Assembly (NCBI RefSeq): GCF_007752135.1
Contig: NZ_CP036298.1
Span: 930,001 to 994,000 of the forward strand
Reading direction: 5' to 3'
Source of the DNA: Aureliella helgolandensis
GTDB lineage: Bacteria > Planctomycetota > Planctomycetia > Pirellulales > Pirellulaceae
Length of the DNA stretch: 64,000 nucleotides
Part shown: in pieces, positions 1 to 9,086 of the stretch
How the letters are laid out: each line of letters opens with the position of its first letter
How positions within the stretch are numbered: position 1 is the first letter of the stretch
The notes under the pieces: model-generated
Databases searched by the model: none
Told to the model about the DNA's origin: nothing
Seen by the model: the letters and a program-made list of their open reading frames with translations, nothing else
Made by a program: the position numbers and the translations under genes

Positions 1-2178
1 GATGATGCGATTCAGCAAAACAACCGGGCCGATGCCTTCACCTACGTGCGCGGCAAAGGCCGAGTTCTATTGATCGAAGATTGGAACGCGCCCAATGAGT
101 TTGTTCCGTTGATCGAAGCGCTCCGCCGAAGCGAGATTGAGGTGGACGTGTTACCTAGCAACCAATTGTTCACTTCGCTCACCGAGTTGCAAGTTTACGA
201 TTGCGTCGTGCTGGCGGGAGTTCCGCGGAGCAGTGGCGATTCGGCGTTGGACATCGCCAACTTTACCGATGAGCAGTTGCAGATGCTAGTAACCAACACG
301 CAGCAATTTGGCGCAGGGCTGATCATGTTGGGAGGGCCCAACGCGTTGGGCGCTGGAGGGTGGGCCAATACGATCGTTGAAGAGGCGATGCCGGTCGACT
401 TTCAAATTAAGAATACCAAGATTGAAGCAGTCGGGGCCTTGGCGATGATCCTGCATGCTTCCGAAATTGCGCAAGGAAATTACTGGCAGAAACGCATCGG
501 TCAGGCCGCTTTGGAAGTCCTCGGGCCGATGGACTACTGCGGCGTGGCGGTCTACAGTTCACTGGGGGATACTTGGCTGTGGGGGGGCGCGCAGGGGATG
601 CTCCGCGTGGGGGCCAATCGCCAAGCCATGGTCAGCCGATTGCGAGCCATGACGCCGGGCGATATGCCCGACTTTCAACCGGCCATGCAAATGGCCTTGA
701 GGTCCTTGAGCAATACCCCCGCTTCGATCAAGCACATGATCATTATTAGCGATGGCGATCCCACCCCACCCGCGCCAGCCATTCTAACGCAATTCGCCAG
801 CAATCAGATCAAAATCTCGACGGTGGCCGTTGGGGCCCACGGGCCAGCCGGCCACAACACCTTGCAGGATATCTCCCTGAAGACCGGCGGCAATTACTAC
901 GTTGCTACCAACCCATCGGCACTGCCTAAGATTTTTCAGCGCGAAGCGATGCGGGTGGCTCGCCCCCTGGTCTACGAGCCGGACGGCGGGCTGATGCCAC
1001 GCATCACCTATCCCCATGAAATCGTACAAGGGCTCTCGCGGGATTTGCCGAATCTCAAGGGCTTCGTGCTGACCTCGATCAAGGACAGTCCGTTGGTTGA
1101 AGTGCCGATTCGTGCCAGCAATCCCACCGAACCGGAAAATCAAGCCGTCTTGGCGACCTGGACCTACGGTCTTGGACGCACTGCCGTGTTTTCCAGCGAT
1201 GTGGGCAAGCGTTGGGCCGGCGCTTGGACGGACTGGAGCGGTTACGACCAGCTCTTTGCCCAGTTGGTGAGGTGGGCCATGCGACCCACGGAATCGGATG
1301 CGAAGTTTTCAATCGCGACGAACGTCACCGATGGACAGGTTCAAGTGGTTGTCAATGCGCTAGATCAAAACGACGATTTCTTGAATTTTCTGGACATGCA
1401 AGCCGTGGCCGTTGGGCCCGACTTGAAACCCTTGCCGCTGACCATGCGGCAAGTGGCTCCCGGTCGATACATCGGTTCCTTTGACACCGATGGTTCCGGC
1501 AGCTACCTGGTCAATATGCTACCAGGGCCTGGCATGGCCCCGGTGACGACGGGCGCCAGTGTGCCGTTTTCAGACGAATATCGCATCAAGCCTACGAACC
1601 TGACAATGCTTCAGGGGTTGGCTGAGTTAGAGCCGCAGGGAGGTCAGCCTGGGCATCTCTCAGCGCCCCTGGACCAACAAAGCTTTCAAGAGTTGCTCAA
1701 GCATGACGTCTATCGTCCAGGCTTGCCCCGAGCGATGACGATGCAGGATATTTGGCCCTGGTGCCTCATGTTCGGGGCCGTTTGCTTGTTTGGGGATGTG
1801 CTGGTGCGGCGCGTCTCGTTGGATTATGCCTATCCGTTCAAATGGTGGTACCGAAAATTGCGGCCTGGGGTAACCCAGCAAGACGCCGTCCGACAGGCAA
1901 GCCTAGCTCGCTTGCGGAACACCAAAACAGAAGTTTCCGATGAGTTGGGAAGCGCTCGCGCTAGCACGCGTTTCGAATCGGAATCCCCTGCAGAGCAGGA
2001 TGCGCTGGAGCAAGCGATGGGAGGCAAGGCATCGGCACAAGCCGGTGCTGCACCGGGTGCGGAGACGACTAGTTCGGCGACTAACTTGGCGGCTGAACCA
2101 CAGCAAGCAGGGTATACGTCGCGGCTGCTAGCCGCCAAGAAGGCAGCGCAGCAGAAAAAGAAGCACGAAGAAAAATAG
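1..2178 (+). CDS. Glutamine-amidotransferase-like/VWA membrane protein, 5'-truncated by window
   Basis: The frame is open from base 1, so the true start lies upstream; 725 residues are visible. A GTG at 46 is internal. The first ~130 residues resemble a class I glutamine-amidotransferase-like fold (RVLLIEDWN, IMLGGPNALGAGGW). A von Willebrand A-like region follows, with the second metal-site strand IIISDGDPTPP near residue 250. The usual DxSxS first MIDAS motif is replaced by HASEIAQGN, so metal binding may be altered. After it comes the segment RTAVFSSDVGKRWAGAW, typical of planctomycete VWA/GATase proteins, then one membrane segment near residues 575-595 (IWPWCLMFGAVCLFGDVLV). The C-terminal tail is charged and ends in a Lys-rich stretch, presumably cytoplasmic. 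A MoxR ATPase gene lies 70 bp downstream, the usual partner of such proteins. The exact substrate is unknown. Confidence 0.85.
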   Translation, partial: DDAIQQNNRADAFTYVRGKGRVLLIEDWNAPNEFVPLIEALRRSEIEVDVLPSNQLFTSLTELQVYDCVVLAGVPRSSGDSALDIANFTDEQLQMLVTNTQQFGAGLIMLGGPNALGAGGWANTIVEEAMPVDFQIKNTKIEAVGALAMILHASEIAQGNYWQKRIGQAALEVLGPMDYCGVAVYSSLGDTWLWGGAQGMLRVGANRQAMVSRLRAMTPGDMPDFQPAMQMALRSLSNTPASIKHMIIISDGDPTPPAPAILTQFASNQIKISTVAVGAHGPAGHNTLQDISLKTGGNYYVATNPSALPKIFQREAMRVARPLVYEPDGGLMPRITYPHEIVQGLSRDLPNLKGFVLTSIKDSPLVEVPIRASNPTEPENQAVLATWTYGLGRTAVFSSDVGKRWAGAWTDWSGYDQLFAQLVRWAMRPTESDAKFSIATNVTDGQVQVVVNALDQNDDFLNFLDMQAVAVGPDLKPLPLTMRQVAPGRYIGSFDTDGSGSYLVNMLPGPGMAPVTTGASVPFSDEYRIKPTNLTMLQGLAELEPQGGQPGHLSAPLDQQSFQELLKHDVYRPGLPRAMTMQDIWPWCLMFGAVCLFGDVLVRRVSLDYAYPFKWWYRKLRPGVTQQDAVRQASLARLRNTKTEVSDELGSARASTRFESESPAEQDALEQAMGGKASAQAGAAPGAETTSSATNLAAEPQQAGYTSRLLAAKKAAQQKKKHEEK

Positions 2179-2248
2179 ATTTGACAGTACACGCGAAATT
2201 AACGACGATTTCGAATTCACCGATACTGGTATTACATAGAGATGCTCC

Positions 2249-3256
2249 ATGGAAAACGTTGCCGAGAAAATGCAGCAGCAAGCCGATGAGTTTCGCACTC
2301 GCTATATGGCTGTACGCGATGAGATTGGTAAGACAATCGTTGGGCATGACGAAATCGTGCATGGTGTTTTGACCAGCATGTTTGTCGGTGGGCATTGCTT
2401 GTTGGAAGGGGTTCCCGGGCTCGGTAAGACGATGTTGGTGCGAACCTTGGCGGAAGCGCTGAGCTTGAATTTTAGTCGCGTGCAATTCACTCCTGATCTG
2501 ATGCCCGCCGATATTTTGGGCACCAACATGATCGTGGAACGCGACGATGGTCGCAAAGTCTTTGAGTTTCAGAAGGGGCCGATCTTTACGCAGATTTGCC
2601 TGGCGGACGAGATCAACCGTGCAACCCCCAAGACGCAATCTGCCCTGCTTGAAACCATGCAGGAAGGGACCGTCACCGTGGCCGGTAATCGCTTTGTACT
2701 CGATCAGCCCTTCTTTGTATTGGCAACTCAAAACCCCATCGAGCAGGAAGGGACCTACCCACTGCCGGAAGCACAGCTCGACCGATTTTTGTTCAAGCTG
2801 GTTGTCGGCTACAGCACCCGCGAAGAATTGAATACGATCGTCGACCGCACGACGCGCGGAGTGAAGATTGCCACCAATAAGATTATGGATGGTGAAGAGA
2901 TTCAGCGTTGGCAGAAATTGGTTCGCGAAGTTATCCTCGCGACCCACGTGCAGGACTATATCGTTCGCTTGGTGTTGGCGACTCACCCCGCAGGTGAATT
3001 GGCTCAAGAGGTTACGAATCAGTATGTCCGCTGGGGGAGTAGCCCGCGTGGCGCTCAGACGTTGGCCTTGGCCGCTAAGGTTCGCGCTTTGCTCGACGGT
3101 CGGTTTAACGTCAGTTTTGAAGATGTCCGACGGGTGTTTCTACCGAGCATGCGGCACCGGGTCTTGCTCAACTTTGAGGCGCAAGCGGAAGGCATCGAGC
3201 CGGACCAAGTCTTGCTGGAAATATTGGAAAAAGTTCCAGAGAAGGCAAGCAACTAG
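2249..3256 (+). CDS. MoxR-family AAA+ ATPase
   Basis: This 335-residue protein is a full-length MoxR ATPase. The Walker A motif GVPGLGKT is at residues 54-61 and the Walker B motif ICLADE at 116-121, followed by NRATPKTQSALLE. The sensor region FVLATQNPIEQEGTYPLPEAQLDRF is present in recognisable order, and a C-terminal lid domain follows (SSPRGAQTLALAAKVRAL). MoxR proteins act as chaperone-like ATPases that mature or regulate VWA-domain partners; the VWA gene 70 bp upstream on the same strand is the obvious candidate. An in-frame TAG at 2237-2239 fixes the start at ATG 2249. No DUF58 gene, another common member of such clusters, lies downstream. Function is inferred from family and context. 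Confidence 0.95.
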   Translation: MENVAEKMQQQADEFRTRYMAVRDEIGKTIVGHDEIVHGVLTSMFVGGHCLLEGVPGLGKTMLVRTLAEALSLNFSRVQFTPDLMPADILGTNMIVERDDGRKVFEFQKGPIFTQICLADEINRATPKTQSALLETMQEGTVTVAGNRFVLDQPFFVLATQNPIEQEGTYPLPEAQLDRFLFKLVVGYSTREELNTIVDRTTRGVKIATNKIMDGEEIQRWQKLVREVILATHVQDYIVRLVLATHPAGELAQEVTNQYVRWGSSPRGAQTLALAAKVRALLDGRFNVSFEDVRRVFLPSMRHRVLLNFEAQAEGIEPDQVLLEILEKVPEKASN

Positions 3257-3289
3257 CCCATTAGGGCAGAGCTGGTTGGCGAACGTCGC

Positions 3290-3310
3290 ATTGGCAGTCC
3301 CGATGCCAAT
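3290..3310. repeat. Short perfect inverted repeat downstream of moxR
   Basis: ATTGGCA (3290-3296) and TGCCAAT (3304-3310) form a perfect 7-bp stem with a 7-nt loop, 34 nt beyond the MoxR stop. No T-tract follows. It could end the transcript or stabilise its 3' end. The rest of the 310-bp gap 3257-3566 holds the REP-like fragment at 3384-3409 and nothing else I can assign. Confidence 0.4.
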
Positions 3311-3383
3311 ATCGCCACTCCCTCCCGTGGCAGCCGCCCAATCCAGCTTTCCTGAGTTGACAAGTTGCGATATCGGCCAGGTG

Positions 3384-3409
3384 GTGAGCAAGGGAGTGTG
3401 GTTGCCGCT
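3384..3409 (+). repeat. REP-like fragment, same family as 9087-9167
   Basis: GTGAGCAAGG, seven bases, then GTTGCCGCT. The same two blocks with the same 7-bp spacing occur at 9141-9166, and in reverse complement (with one T for C) at 9088-9113. Identical spacing at separate intergenic sites argues for a dispersed repeat family, not chance. Confidence 0.5.
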
Positions 3410-3566
3410 GTAGCGTGAATTGGGGGGCTACCTTGGCGGTGCAATATGAAAGCGCCCTTCAATTAACCAGCCGGGTAGAGATGGGTGTTGAATTCCTTGC
3501 TTAGGCGAATCCGTATACGTCACTCTGCGGCCTGCGCTGCAGAGAATTGTTAGCGAAAGAGTCACG

Positions 3567-4868
3567 TTGCAAATCGTCTATTTGACAGCCGGTGCGGCTG
3601 GAATGTATTGCGGCAGTTGTCTGCATGACAATGCTTTGGCCAAAGCGTTGATCGCCCTGGGGCACGATACGCTGCTGGTTCCCACCTATACGCCGATCTT
3701 GACCGATGAGGCCAGCGTGGCGAGGGATCAGCTTTTCTACGGAGGCTTGAATGTCTATTTGCAGCAAGCCAATCCAGTGTTTCGCTGGCTTCCCAACTGG
3801 CTCGATCGCTTTTTGAGTTCGCCCAAGTTGGTGAATTGGATTGCATCACGAGCGATGGGGACCTCGGCAGGAAACTTGGGGCCACTGACCGTCTCTATGT
3901 TGAAAGGGATGGACGGGAATCAACGCAAGGAGGTTCGTCGACTTTGCAAATGGCTGAATACGGAGCGGCCCGACGTTGTCGTCTTCTCCAACCTGTTGAT
4001 CGCGGGGTGTGCTCCGGAGATTAAGCGGCAGTTGAAATGCCCGGTAGTGGTGGTTTTGCAGGGGGACGATATTTTCTACGATGGGCTGCCGCCGCCCTAC
4101 CGAGAGCGTGCCTTAGTTGAACTTCGTCGACTAGCGCAGCAAGTCGATCGGTTTGTTGTGCACAGCCGTGACTATGGCCAGCGAATGCAAGCTATGTTGC
4201 ACTTTCCGCCGGAGCGGTTGGCCATCCACCCGTTATCGATTGACGTGGCTGACTTTCACCTGCCCGTTGGTCTGGATGCGGACCAAGGCTTGGCGACGCG
4301 TCCTCCGTCCGTAGGGTACTTGGCGAGGCTCGCGCCGGAAAAGGGGCTGCACTTGCTCGTTGACGCTTTCATTGAATTGCGTCGACGCGGTGTGGTGCCA
4401 ACCGCGCGGCTTGCCATTGCGGGGTGGCTTGGCCCACAGCATGCCAAGTACTGGCAAGAGCAACTCGACAAGTTGGCGGAGGCCGGTTTGGCGGGTTCGG
4501 TGGATTATGCGGGTAGTGTCGATCGAGCGGGAAAGCTCAAGTTCTTGCAATCGATCGACGTTCTATGCGTGCCAACTTCTTACCAGGAACCCAAAGGGCT
4601 GTTTGTGCTCGAGGCACTTGCGGCTGGAGTCCCGTATGTGCAACCGGCGCACGGGGCATTTCCAGAACTGCACGCCAAGCATGCGGGAGGGCACCTCTTT
4701 GATCCCGAATCGCCCGCAGAGCTTTCGGAACGACTCGAACAGGTGCTGGCTGATTTGCCTGCAGCGCGGGCCTTGGGCGCAGAAGGACGTCGGCGCGTGT
4801 TCGCGCACTCGACGACAATCCATGAGGCCGAACGGATGGCACAGCTCTTGCAACAACTGACGCAATGA
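3567..4868 (+). CDS. Glycosyltransferase family 4 protein
   Basis: This 433-residue protein shows the two-domain GT-B plan. The N-terminal domain begins MQIVYLTAGAAGMYCGSC. The second domain begins PSVGYLARLAPEKGLHLLVDAF, a typical nucleotide-sugar-binding opening. The E-x7-E motif lies in EPKGLFVLEALAAGVP (about residues 338-353), with the donor-binding glutamate pair. The start is TTG 3567, preceded by a GAAAGAG purine run; no ATG lies before the conserved N-terminal strand. It probably transfers a sugar to a surface glycan or glycolipid, but donor and acceptor cannot be read from the sequence. It converges on the YjfB-like gene, and its stop codon lies in the loop of a perfect hairpin. Confidence 0.9.
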   Translation: MQIVYLTAGAAGMYCGSCLHDNALAKALIALGHDTLLVPTYTPILTDEASVARDQLFYGGLNVYLQQANPVFRWLPNWLDRFLSSPKLVNWIASRAMGTSAGNLGPLTVSMLKGMDGNQRKEVRRLCKWLNTERPDVVVFSNLLIAGCAPEIKRQLKCPVVVVLQGDDIFYDGLPPPYRERALVELRRLAQQVDRFVVHSRDYGQRMQAMLHFPPERLAIHPLSIDVADFHLPVGLDADQGLATRPPSVGYLARLAPEKGLHLLVDAFIELRRRGVVPTARLAIAGWLGPQHAKYWQEQLDKLAEAGLAGSVDYAGSVDRAGKLKFLQSIDVLCVPTSYQEPKGLFVLEALAAGVPYVQPAHGAFPELHAKHAGGHLFDPESPAELSERLEQVLADLPAARALGAEGRRRVFAHSTTIHEAERMAQLLQQLTQ

Positions 4869-4877
4869 CTGCGTCAG
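4857..4877. terminator. Perfect hairpin with the stop codon in its loop
   Basis: CTGACGCA (4857-4864) pairs perfectly with TGCGTCAG (4870-4877) around a 5-nt loop that contains the TGA stop (4866-4868) of the glycosyltransferase. It sits between convergent genes (stops at 4868 and 4890), so it may work on both strands. No long T-tract is present on the plus strand; on the minus strand the stem is followed by TTGTTG. Confidence 0.55.
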
Positions 4878-4889
4878 GGGATTCGCTGG

Positions 4890-5084
4890 CTAGAGTTGGA
4901 CGTCAATGTGTCCGGAAGTCAACTGGGCCGTGAGCTGCGCGACCTGTTTTACCAGGTCCACCGAAGCCTCTCCCTGCTGACGTTGAACTTTGAGCGATTT
5001 TTGGGCGACAGCCAGAGCAGCCTCGTTGCTAACACGAGATTGTTGGATCGCTGATGCCGATGCGACAGTTAAGTTTGCTTCCAT
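4890..5084 (-). CDS. YjfB-like small protein (putative motility family)
   Basis: The protein is 64 residues, helical and rich in Ala, Gln, Ser and Val. The pattern of an N-terminal SAIQQSRVSNEAALAVAQKSL helix followed by GEASVDLVKQVAQL resembles the YjfB family, small proteins annotated as putative motility proteins. A strong Shine-Dalgarno sequence, AGGAGG (plus-strand 5090-5095), supports the ATG at 5084. The family function is poorly known, and no flagellar genes lie nearby. The assignment is from pattern memory, and an uncharacterised small protein is the alternative. Confidence 0.6.
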   Translation of the reverse strand: MEANLTVASASAIQQSRVSNEAALAVAQKSLKVQRQQGEASVDLVKQVAQLTAQLTSGHIDVQL

Positions 5085-5286
5085 AGTATCCTCCTGTTTC
5101 GGCTTGCAGCCACCGCAAGCTTCATGGGAACTCTAGCACATGGTATCGCATGACGCAGGAATCTTAGGCAAAAAGATGGTGTTATGCCGGTAGGGGGGAA
5201 TCTCTGGCCCGTGCAAAACGAGGGCACCCGCGGTAGACTGAAGATGCACAGACACATGGCCCATACCTTCAGGAGCATCGAGGCGC

Positions 5287-6270
5287 ATGCAGACGCGACG
5301 ACTTGGAAACAGTAGTTTGGAACTGACCACCATCGGCTTTGGTTCGTGGGCTATCGGAGGCGGAGATTGGAGTTTCGGCTGGGGCGACCAGGATGAGCGG
5401 GAGGCCATTGACGCGATTATTGCTGCCGTCGATCTGGGCATCAATTGGATCGATACGGCGGCTGTCTATGGAGGGGGAGCCTCTGAGGCTCTCGTCGGTC
5501 AGGCGTTGCGAGAGCTGGGGCCCAGTCGTCGACCGATCGTGGCCACCAAGTGCGGTCGGGTGATGCGAGAAGATCGAGCGATCGATAAGGTGCTCAAACG
5601 CGATAGCATTATCGCCGAATGCGAGGCGAGTCTCCAGCGATTGGGGATCGATTGCATCGACCTTTACCAGATGCACTGGCCAGAACCGGACTGCGATATC
5701 GAGGAGGGCTGGCAGACGTTGGTCGACCTCAAGCAGCAAGGGAAGGTCCGTGAGATTGGCGTTTCGAATCACAGCGTTGCCCAGCTCGCCCGCTTGCAGG
5801 CCATCCACCCCGTCGCTTCCCTGCAGCCTCCCTATAGTTTGCTGACCACGGAGATTGAGAAGGAGATTCTGCCCTACTGCGCCGAGCATAAAGTTGGGGT
5901 GGTGTGCTACAGCCCTATGTACAAGGGGTTGCTGACGGGCAAGTTCAGCTTGGAACGCGCCGCCAATTTGCCGCAGAATGACCATCGTTCACGCGATCCC
6001 CGTTTTCAACCACCTCAAATCGAAGCCCACTTGGGCCTCATCGATTGCTTGAAACCAATGGCTGCTCGGCATGGAAGATCCATGGCCGAATTAGCCATCG
6101 CTTGGGTTTTGCGGCGTCCCGAGGTAACCAGTGCCATCGTTGGTGCACGTCGTCCGTCCCAGGTTGCCGAGATCGTGAAAGCTGGCGATTGGGTGCTGAC
6201 GGATGAAGAACTGGAAACGATCGAGCAATTGCGATCCGGGCACCAGCAAGCCCTGCGGATGGGATTCTGA
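5287..6270 (+). CDS. Aldo/keto reductase
   Basis: This 327-residue protein is a full-length AKR TIM barrel. The catalytic tetrad is visible: Asp56 and Tyr61 in NWIDTAAVYGGG, Lys88 in VATKCG, and His130 in LYQMHWPEPD. The NADPH-binding end is SAIVGARRPSQVAEI near the C-terminus. It should reduce aldehydes or ketones, or oxidise sugars, with NADP(H); the substrate is not evident. The N-terminal variant SWAIGGGDWSFGWGDQD fits the sugar-dehydrogenase-like branch of AKRs. GGAG about 12 nt upstream supports the ATG. It appears to be monocistronic. Confidence 0.93.
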   Translation: MQTRRLGNSSLELTTIGFGSWAIGGGDWSFGWGDQDEREAIDAIIAAVDLGINWIDTAAVYGGGASEALVGQALRELGPSRRPIVATKCGRVMREDRAIDKVLKRDSIIAECEASLQRLGIDCIDLYQMHWPEPDCDIEEGWQTLVDLKQQGKVREIGVSNHSVAQLARLQAIHPVASLQPPYSLLTTEIEKEILPYCAEHKVGVVCYSPMYKGLLTGKFSLERAANLPQNDHRSRDPRFQPPQIEAHLGLIDCLKPMAARHGRSMAELAIAWVLRRPEVTSAIVGARRPSQVAEIVKAGDWVLTDEELETIEQLRSGHQQALRMGF

Positions 6271-6387
6271 GATTCACCAGGACAGATTTTCCGCGGAGGA
6301 TACTGCACCGTGGGCTGCTGAATTCGACTAAGATAGGAGGTTTCCTTCCTGATTGGGATTTTGCGAAATCTTCGAGTAACGATCGCT

Positions 6388-9006
6388 ATGGCCATGGCTC
6401 CAAGACGCCCAGACTCTGTTCGACTGCATGCCGAACGGCTGCATGCTATTCCGCGGATACAGCCCCTTATTTCCCTGGCGGGAATGTGCATCGGCTGGTG
6501 GCTCATGCCGCTTGCCTTGGCTGCAGAGGTGACTACGGCAGGCGGGGCGGCAGAAGTGCCTGCTGCCAGTGCTTTCCGAGTCTTTCCCGCGCAGATTGAC
6601 CTGACGGGGGCCGAAGCTACCTCACGGGTGCTGGTTCAGGAAGTCGACTTAGCACCGGGTGCAAACCTAGTGGGCGAGCAGATTACCGAGAGCCTACGAC
6701 TGCATTGCGTCGACCCTGGGATTGCCCAAGTGATTGAGGGAGTCGTGTACGGAGTGTCGGACGGACAGACCGAATTGGTTGTCCAAGTTGACGGCCGGCC
6801 TGGAGAATTGCGAGTTCCGGTTGAGGTGACAGGGGCCAGCGAGCCTGTGAAATGGCAGTTCAATGCCCATGTGCAATCGATTTTGGCTCGGCAGGGATGC
6901 AACAGCGGCGCCTGCCACGGTGCCTTGTCAGGCAAGGGCGGATTTCGTCTCTCGCTGCATGGCTACGATAGCATTGCAGATCATTTCACGGTGGCGCGAC
7001 AAGATCGTGGCCGCCGGATCGAGCCAGCCGATCCCGGGCGAAGCCTCTTGCTCGCGAAGCCAACCGGGCTAATTCCCCACAAGGGAGGCGAGCGTTTTAA
7101 GCAGGGGAGCCGTGACTACCGCGTTTTGGCCGATTGGATCGCAGCCGGTTCACCGGGGCCACAGGATGAGGATGCGGAGCTCGAGCGCGTTGAAGTACTT
7201 CCCCGTCAATTGCGGTTAGCGCCAGAAGACGTTCAACAATTGCTAGTCCGAGCACACTATCGCGACGGCCGTACCGAGGATGTGACCCACTGGGCAAAGT
7301 TCAGCTCTGCGAATGAGACCGTGGCAGAGGTGGACGAAACGGGGCGGGTCCGAGTACTGGGGGCGGGTAAAGGGGCAATTGTCGTCTGGTTTTCCAGTCG
7401 AGTTGAGATTGCGTCGGTGATCGTCCCCTATCAAGCAGCCTTGCCAGCGGCGGCGTACGAAGATTTTCGCCAGGCCAACTTCGTCGATGAAATATTGTTG
7501 GACGAATGGAAGGCACTCGGATTGGCCCCTTCCGCTGGCTGTAGCGATACCACGTTCCTGCGGCGAGCGACGCTCAATGCTACGGGGATACTCCCCACCG
7601 CTTCGGAGGTGCGTCAATTCCTGGCAGACACCGATCCAGCCAAGCGTCAGAAATTGGTCGATCGCTTGCTCGCCAGCGAGGGCTACGTCGACTATTGGTC
7701 CTACAAGTGGTCGGATCTGCTCCTTGTGAATGGGAATCTGTTGCGCCCCGACGCGGTGGCAGCGTTTTACAGCTGGATACGCCAGCAGGTTGAGCAAAAT
7801 ACACCGTGGGATCATTTTGTGCGCGAGATTGTGACGGCCAAGGGGGAGAGCCTTGAGCAGGGGGCGACGAATTTCTATGCCATTCATCAAGATGCGGAAA
7901 GTCTGACAGAGAATACGTGCCAAGCCTTCATGGGACTCTCGATCGGTTGCGCGAAGTGCCACAATCATCCCCTCGAGAAATGGACTAATGACCAGTACTA
8001 CGCGATGGCCAATCTTTATTCTCGGGTGCGAGCCAAGGGCTGGGGGGGAGACAGTCGCAATGGCGATGGTAAACGAACGCTAATCGTGCTCGATCGAGGA
8101 GATTTGATTCAGCCCTCACGCGGGGAACCCCAACAGCCGCGTCCACTGGATGCGGAAGCGATTCCCATGGATGCTGTGGAGGATCGTCGCATTGCCTTGG
8201 CGAATTGGTTGACCAGTCCTGAGAACGAGAATTTTCGACGCTCGATCGCCAATCGTGTGTGGGCCAATTTTATGGGAGTTGGCTTGGTGGAGTCGGTCGA
8301 CGATTTGCGAGTTAGCAATCCTGCTAGTAGTGAAGTACTGCTTGATCGGCTGGCAGATTTCCTACTTGAGAACCAGTACGATTTGAAAGCGTTGATGCGG
8401 GTTATCATGAATTCGCAGGTTTACCAACGGTCCAGCCAAGTGATCGCCGAGAACGCCAGCGATCAACGATTCTACAGTCACTATTACCCTCAACGTTTGA
8501 TGGCTGAAGTCTTGCATGATGGGATCGTGTCGGTTACCGGAGTTCCCAGTTCCTTCACCGAAATTGAATTCTCCGGTGCGGATAAAAAAGCGACGGAGTT
8601 CTATCCCGCTGGAACGCGTTCCCTAGAACTGTACGATTCGGCGGTGGCCAACTATTTTTTGAAAACCTTTGGTCGCAATCAACGTCGCATCACCTGCGAG
8701 TGTGAGCGGAGCGATCAGTCGACGGTCGTTCAAGCCTTGCATCTGAATAACGGTGACACGATCAACGATAAATTGAGCGATGAGAAGTGTATTGTTGGGG
8801 ACTGGATACGCGAGCAGACGCCCATTGAGCAAGTGGTCGAAGCGGCATACTTGTCCGCATTGTCCCGCTTCCCCTCCGAGGAGGAACGCCGGCGACTCCT
8901 GGCTTTGCTGCGGTCCTCCACAGCATCCGAAGGTTCTCGGCGTGAAGCGTACGAGGATCTGCTATGGAGTCTGATGACCAGTCCTGAATTCTTATTTTCT
9001 CATTGA
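6388..9006 (+). CDS. DUF1549/DUF1553 secreted protein with heme-type CxxCH motif
   Basis: About 872 residues from ATG 6388; the frame also allows TTG 6361. An N-terminal hydrophobic export signal ends near LALAAE. The region around EPVKWQFNAHVQSILARQGC carries CNSGACHG, a CX4CH variant of a cytochrome c heme motif. A BIG2-like Ig segment follows (VAEVDETGRVRVLGAGKG). Then come DUF1549 (NFVDEILLDEWKALGL onwards, with a canonical CAKCHNHP) and DUF1553 (NRVWANFMGVGLVESVDDLR to the end LLWSLMTSPEFLFSH). Such proteins are abundant in planctomycetes and usually pair with a DUF1501 gene; none follows here. Their function is not established; periplasmic redox or polysaccharide-related roles have been suggested. 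The family call is firm, the role is not. Confidence 0.9.
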   Translation: MAMAPRRPDSVRLHAERLHAIPRIQPLISLAGMCIGWWLMPLALAAEVTTAGGAAEVPAASAFRVFPAQIDLTGAEATSRVLVQEVDLAPGANLVGEQITESLRLHCVDPGIAQVIEGVVYGVSDGQTELVVQVDGRPGELRVPVEVTGASEPVKWQFNAHVQSILARQGCNSGACHGALSGKGGFRLSLHGYDSIADHFTVARQDRGRRIEPADPGRSLLLAKPTGLIPHKGGERFKQGSRDYRVLADWIAAGSPGPQDEDAELERVEVLPRQLRLAPEDVQQLLVRAHYRDGRTEDVTHWAKFSSANETVAEVDETGRVRVLGAGKGAIVVWFSSRVEIASVIVPYQAALPAAAYEDFRQANFVDEILLDEWKALGLAPSAGCSDTTFLRRATLNATGILPTASEVRQFLADTDPAKRQKLVDRLLASEGYVDYWSYKWSDLLLVNGNLLRPDAVAAFYSWIRQQVEQNTPWDHFVREIVTAKGESLEQGATNFYAIHQDAESLTENTCQAFMGLSIGCAKCHNHPLEKWTNDQYYAMANLYSRVRAKGWGGDSRNGDGKRTLIVLDRGDLIQPSRGEPQQPRPLDAEAIPMDAVEDRRIALANWLTSPENENFRRSIANRVWANFMGVGLVESVDDLRVSNPASSEVLLDRLADFLLENQYDLKALMRVIMNSQVYQRSSQVIAENASDQRFYSHYYPQRLMAEVLHDGIVSVTGVPSSFTEIEFSGADKKATEFYPAGTRSLELYDSAVANYFLKTFGRNQRRITCECERSDQSTVVQALHLNNGDTINDKLSDEKCIVGDWIREQTPIEQVVEAAYLSALSRFPSEEERRRLLALLRSSTASEGSRREAYEDLLWSLMTSPEFLFSH

Positions 9007-9086
9007 GCGCAACTTGCCGCCGGACGGCATGTTGATTGAAGCGTGAGTTTAGGTTCAGCGCGGCGGTCGTCCCATTAGTTTCCCTG

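Noticed and set aside
2081-3007. 308-codon minus-strand frame
   Set aside because: It overlaps the MoxR coding sequence, whose motifs are certain; no ribosome site or motif supports it.
5269-5985. 238-codon minus-strand frame
   Set aside because: It is antisense to the aldo/keto reductase with its intact catalytic tetrad.
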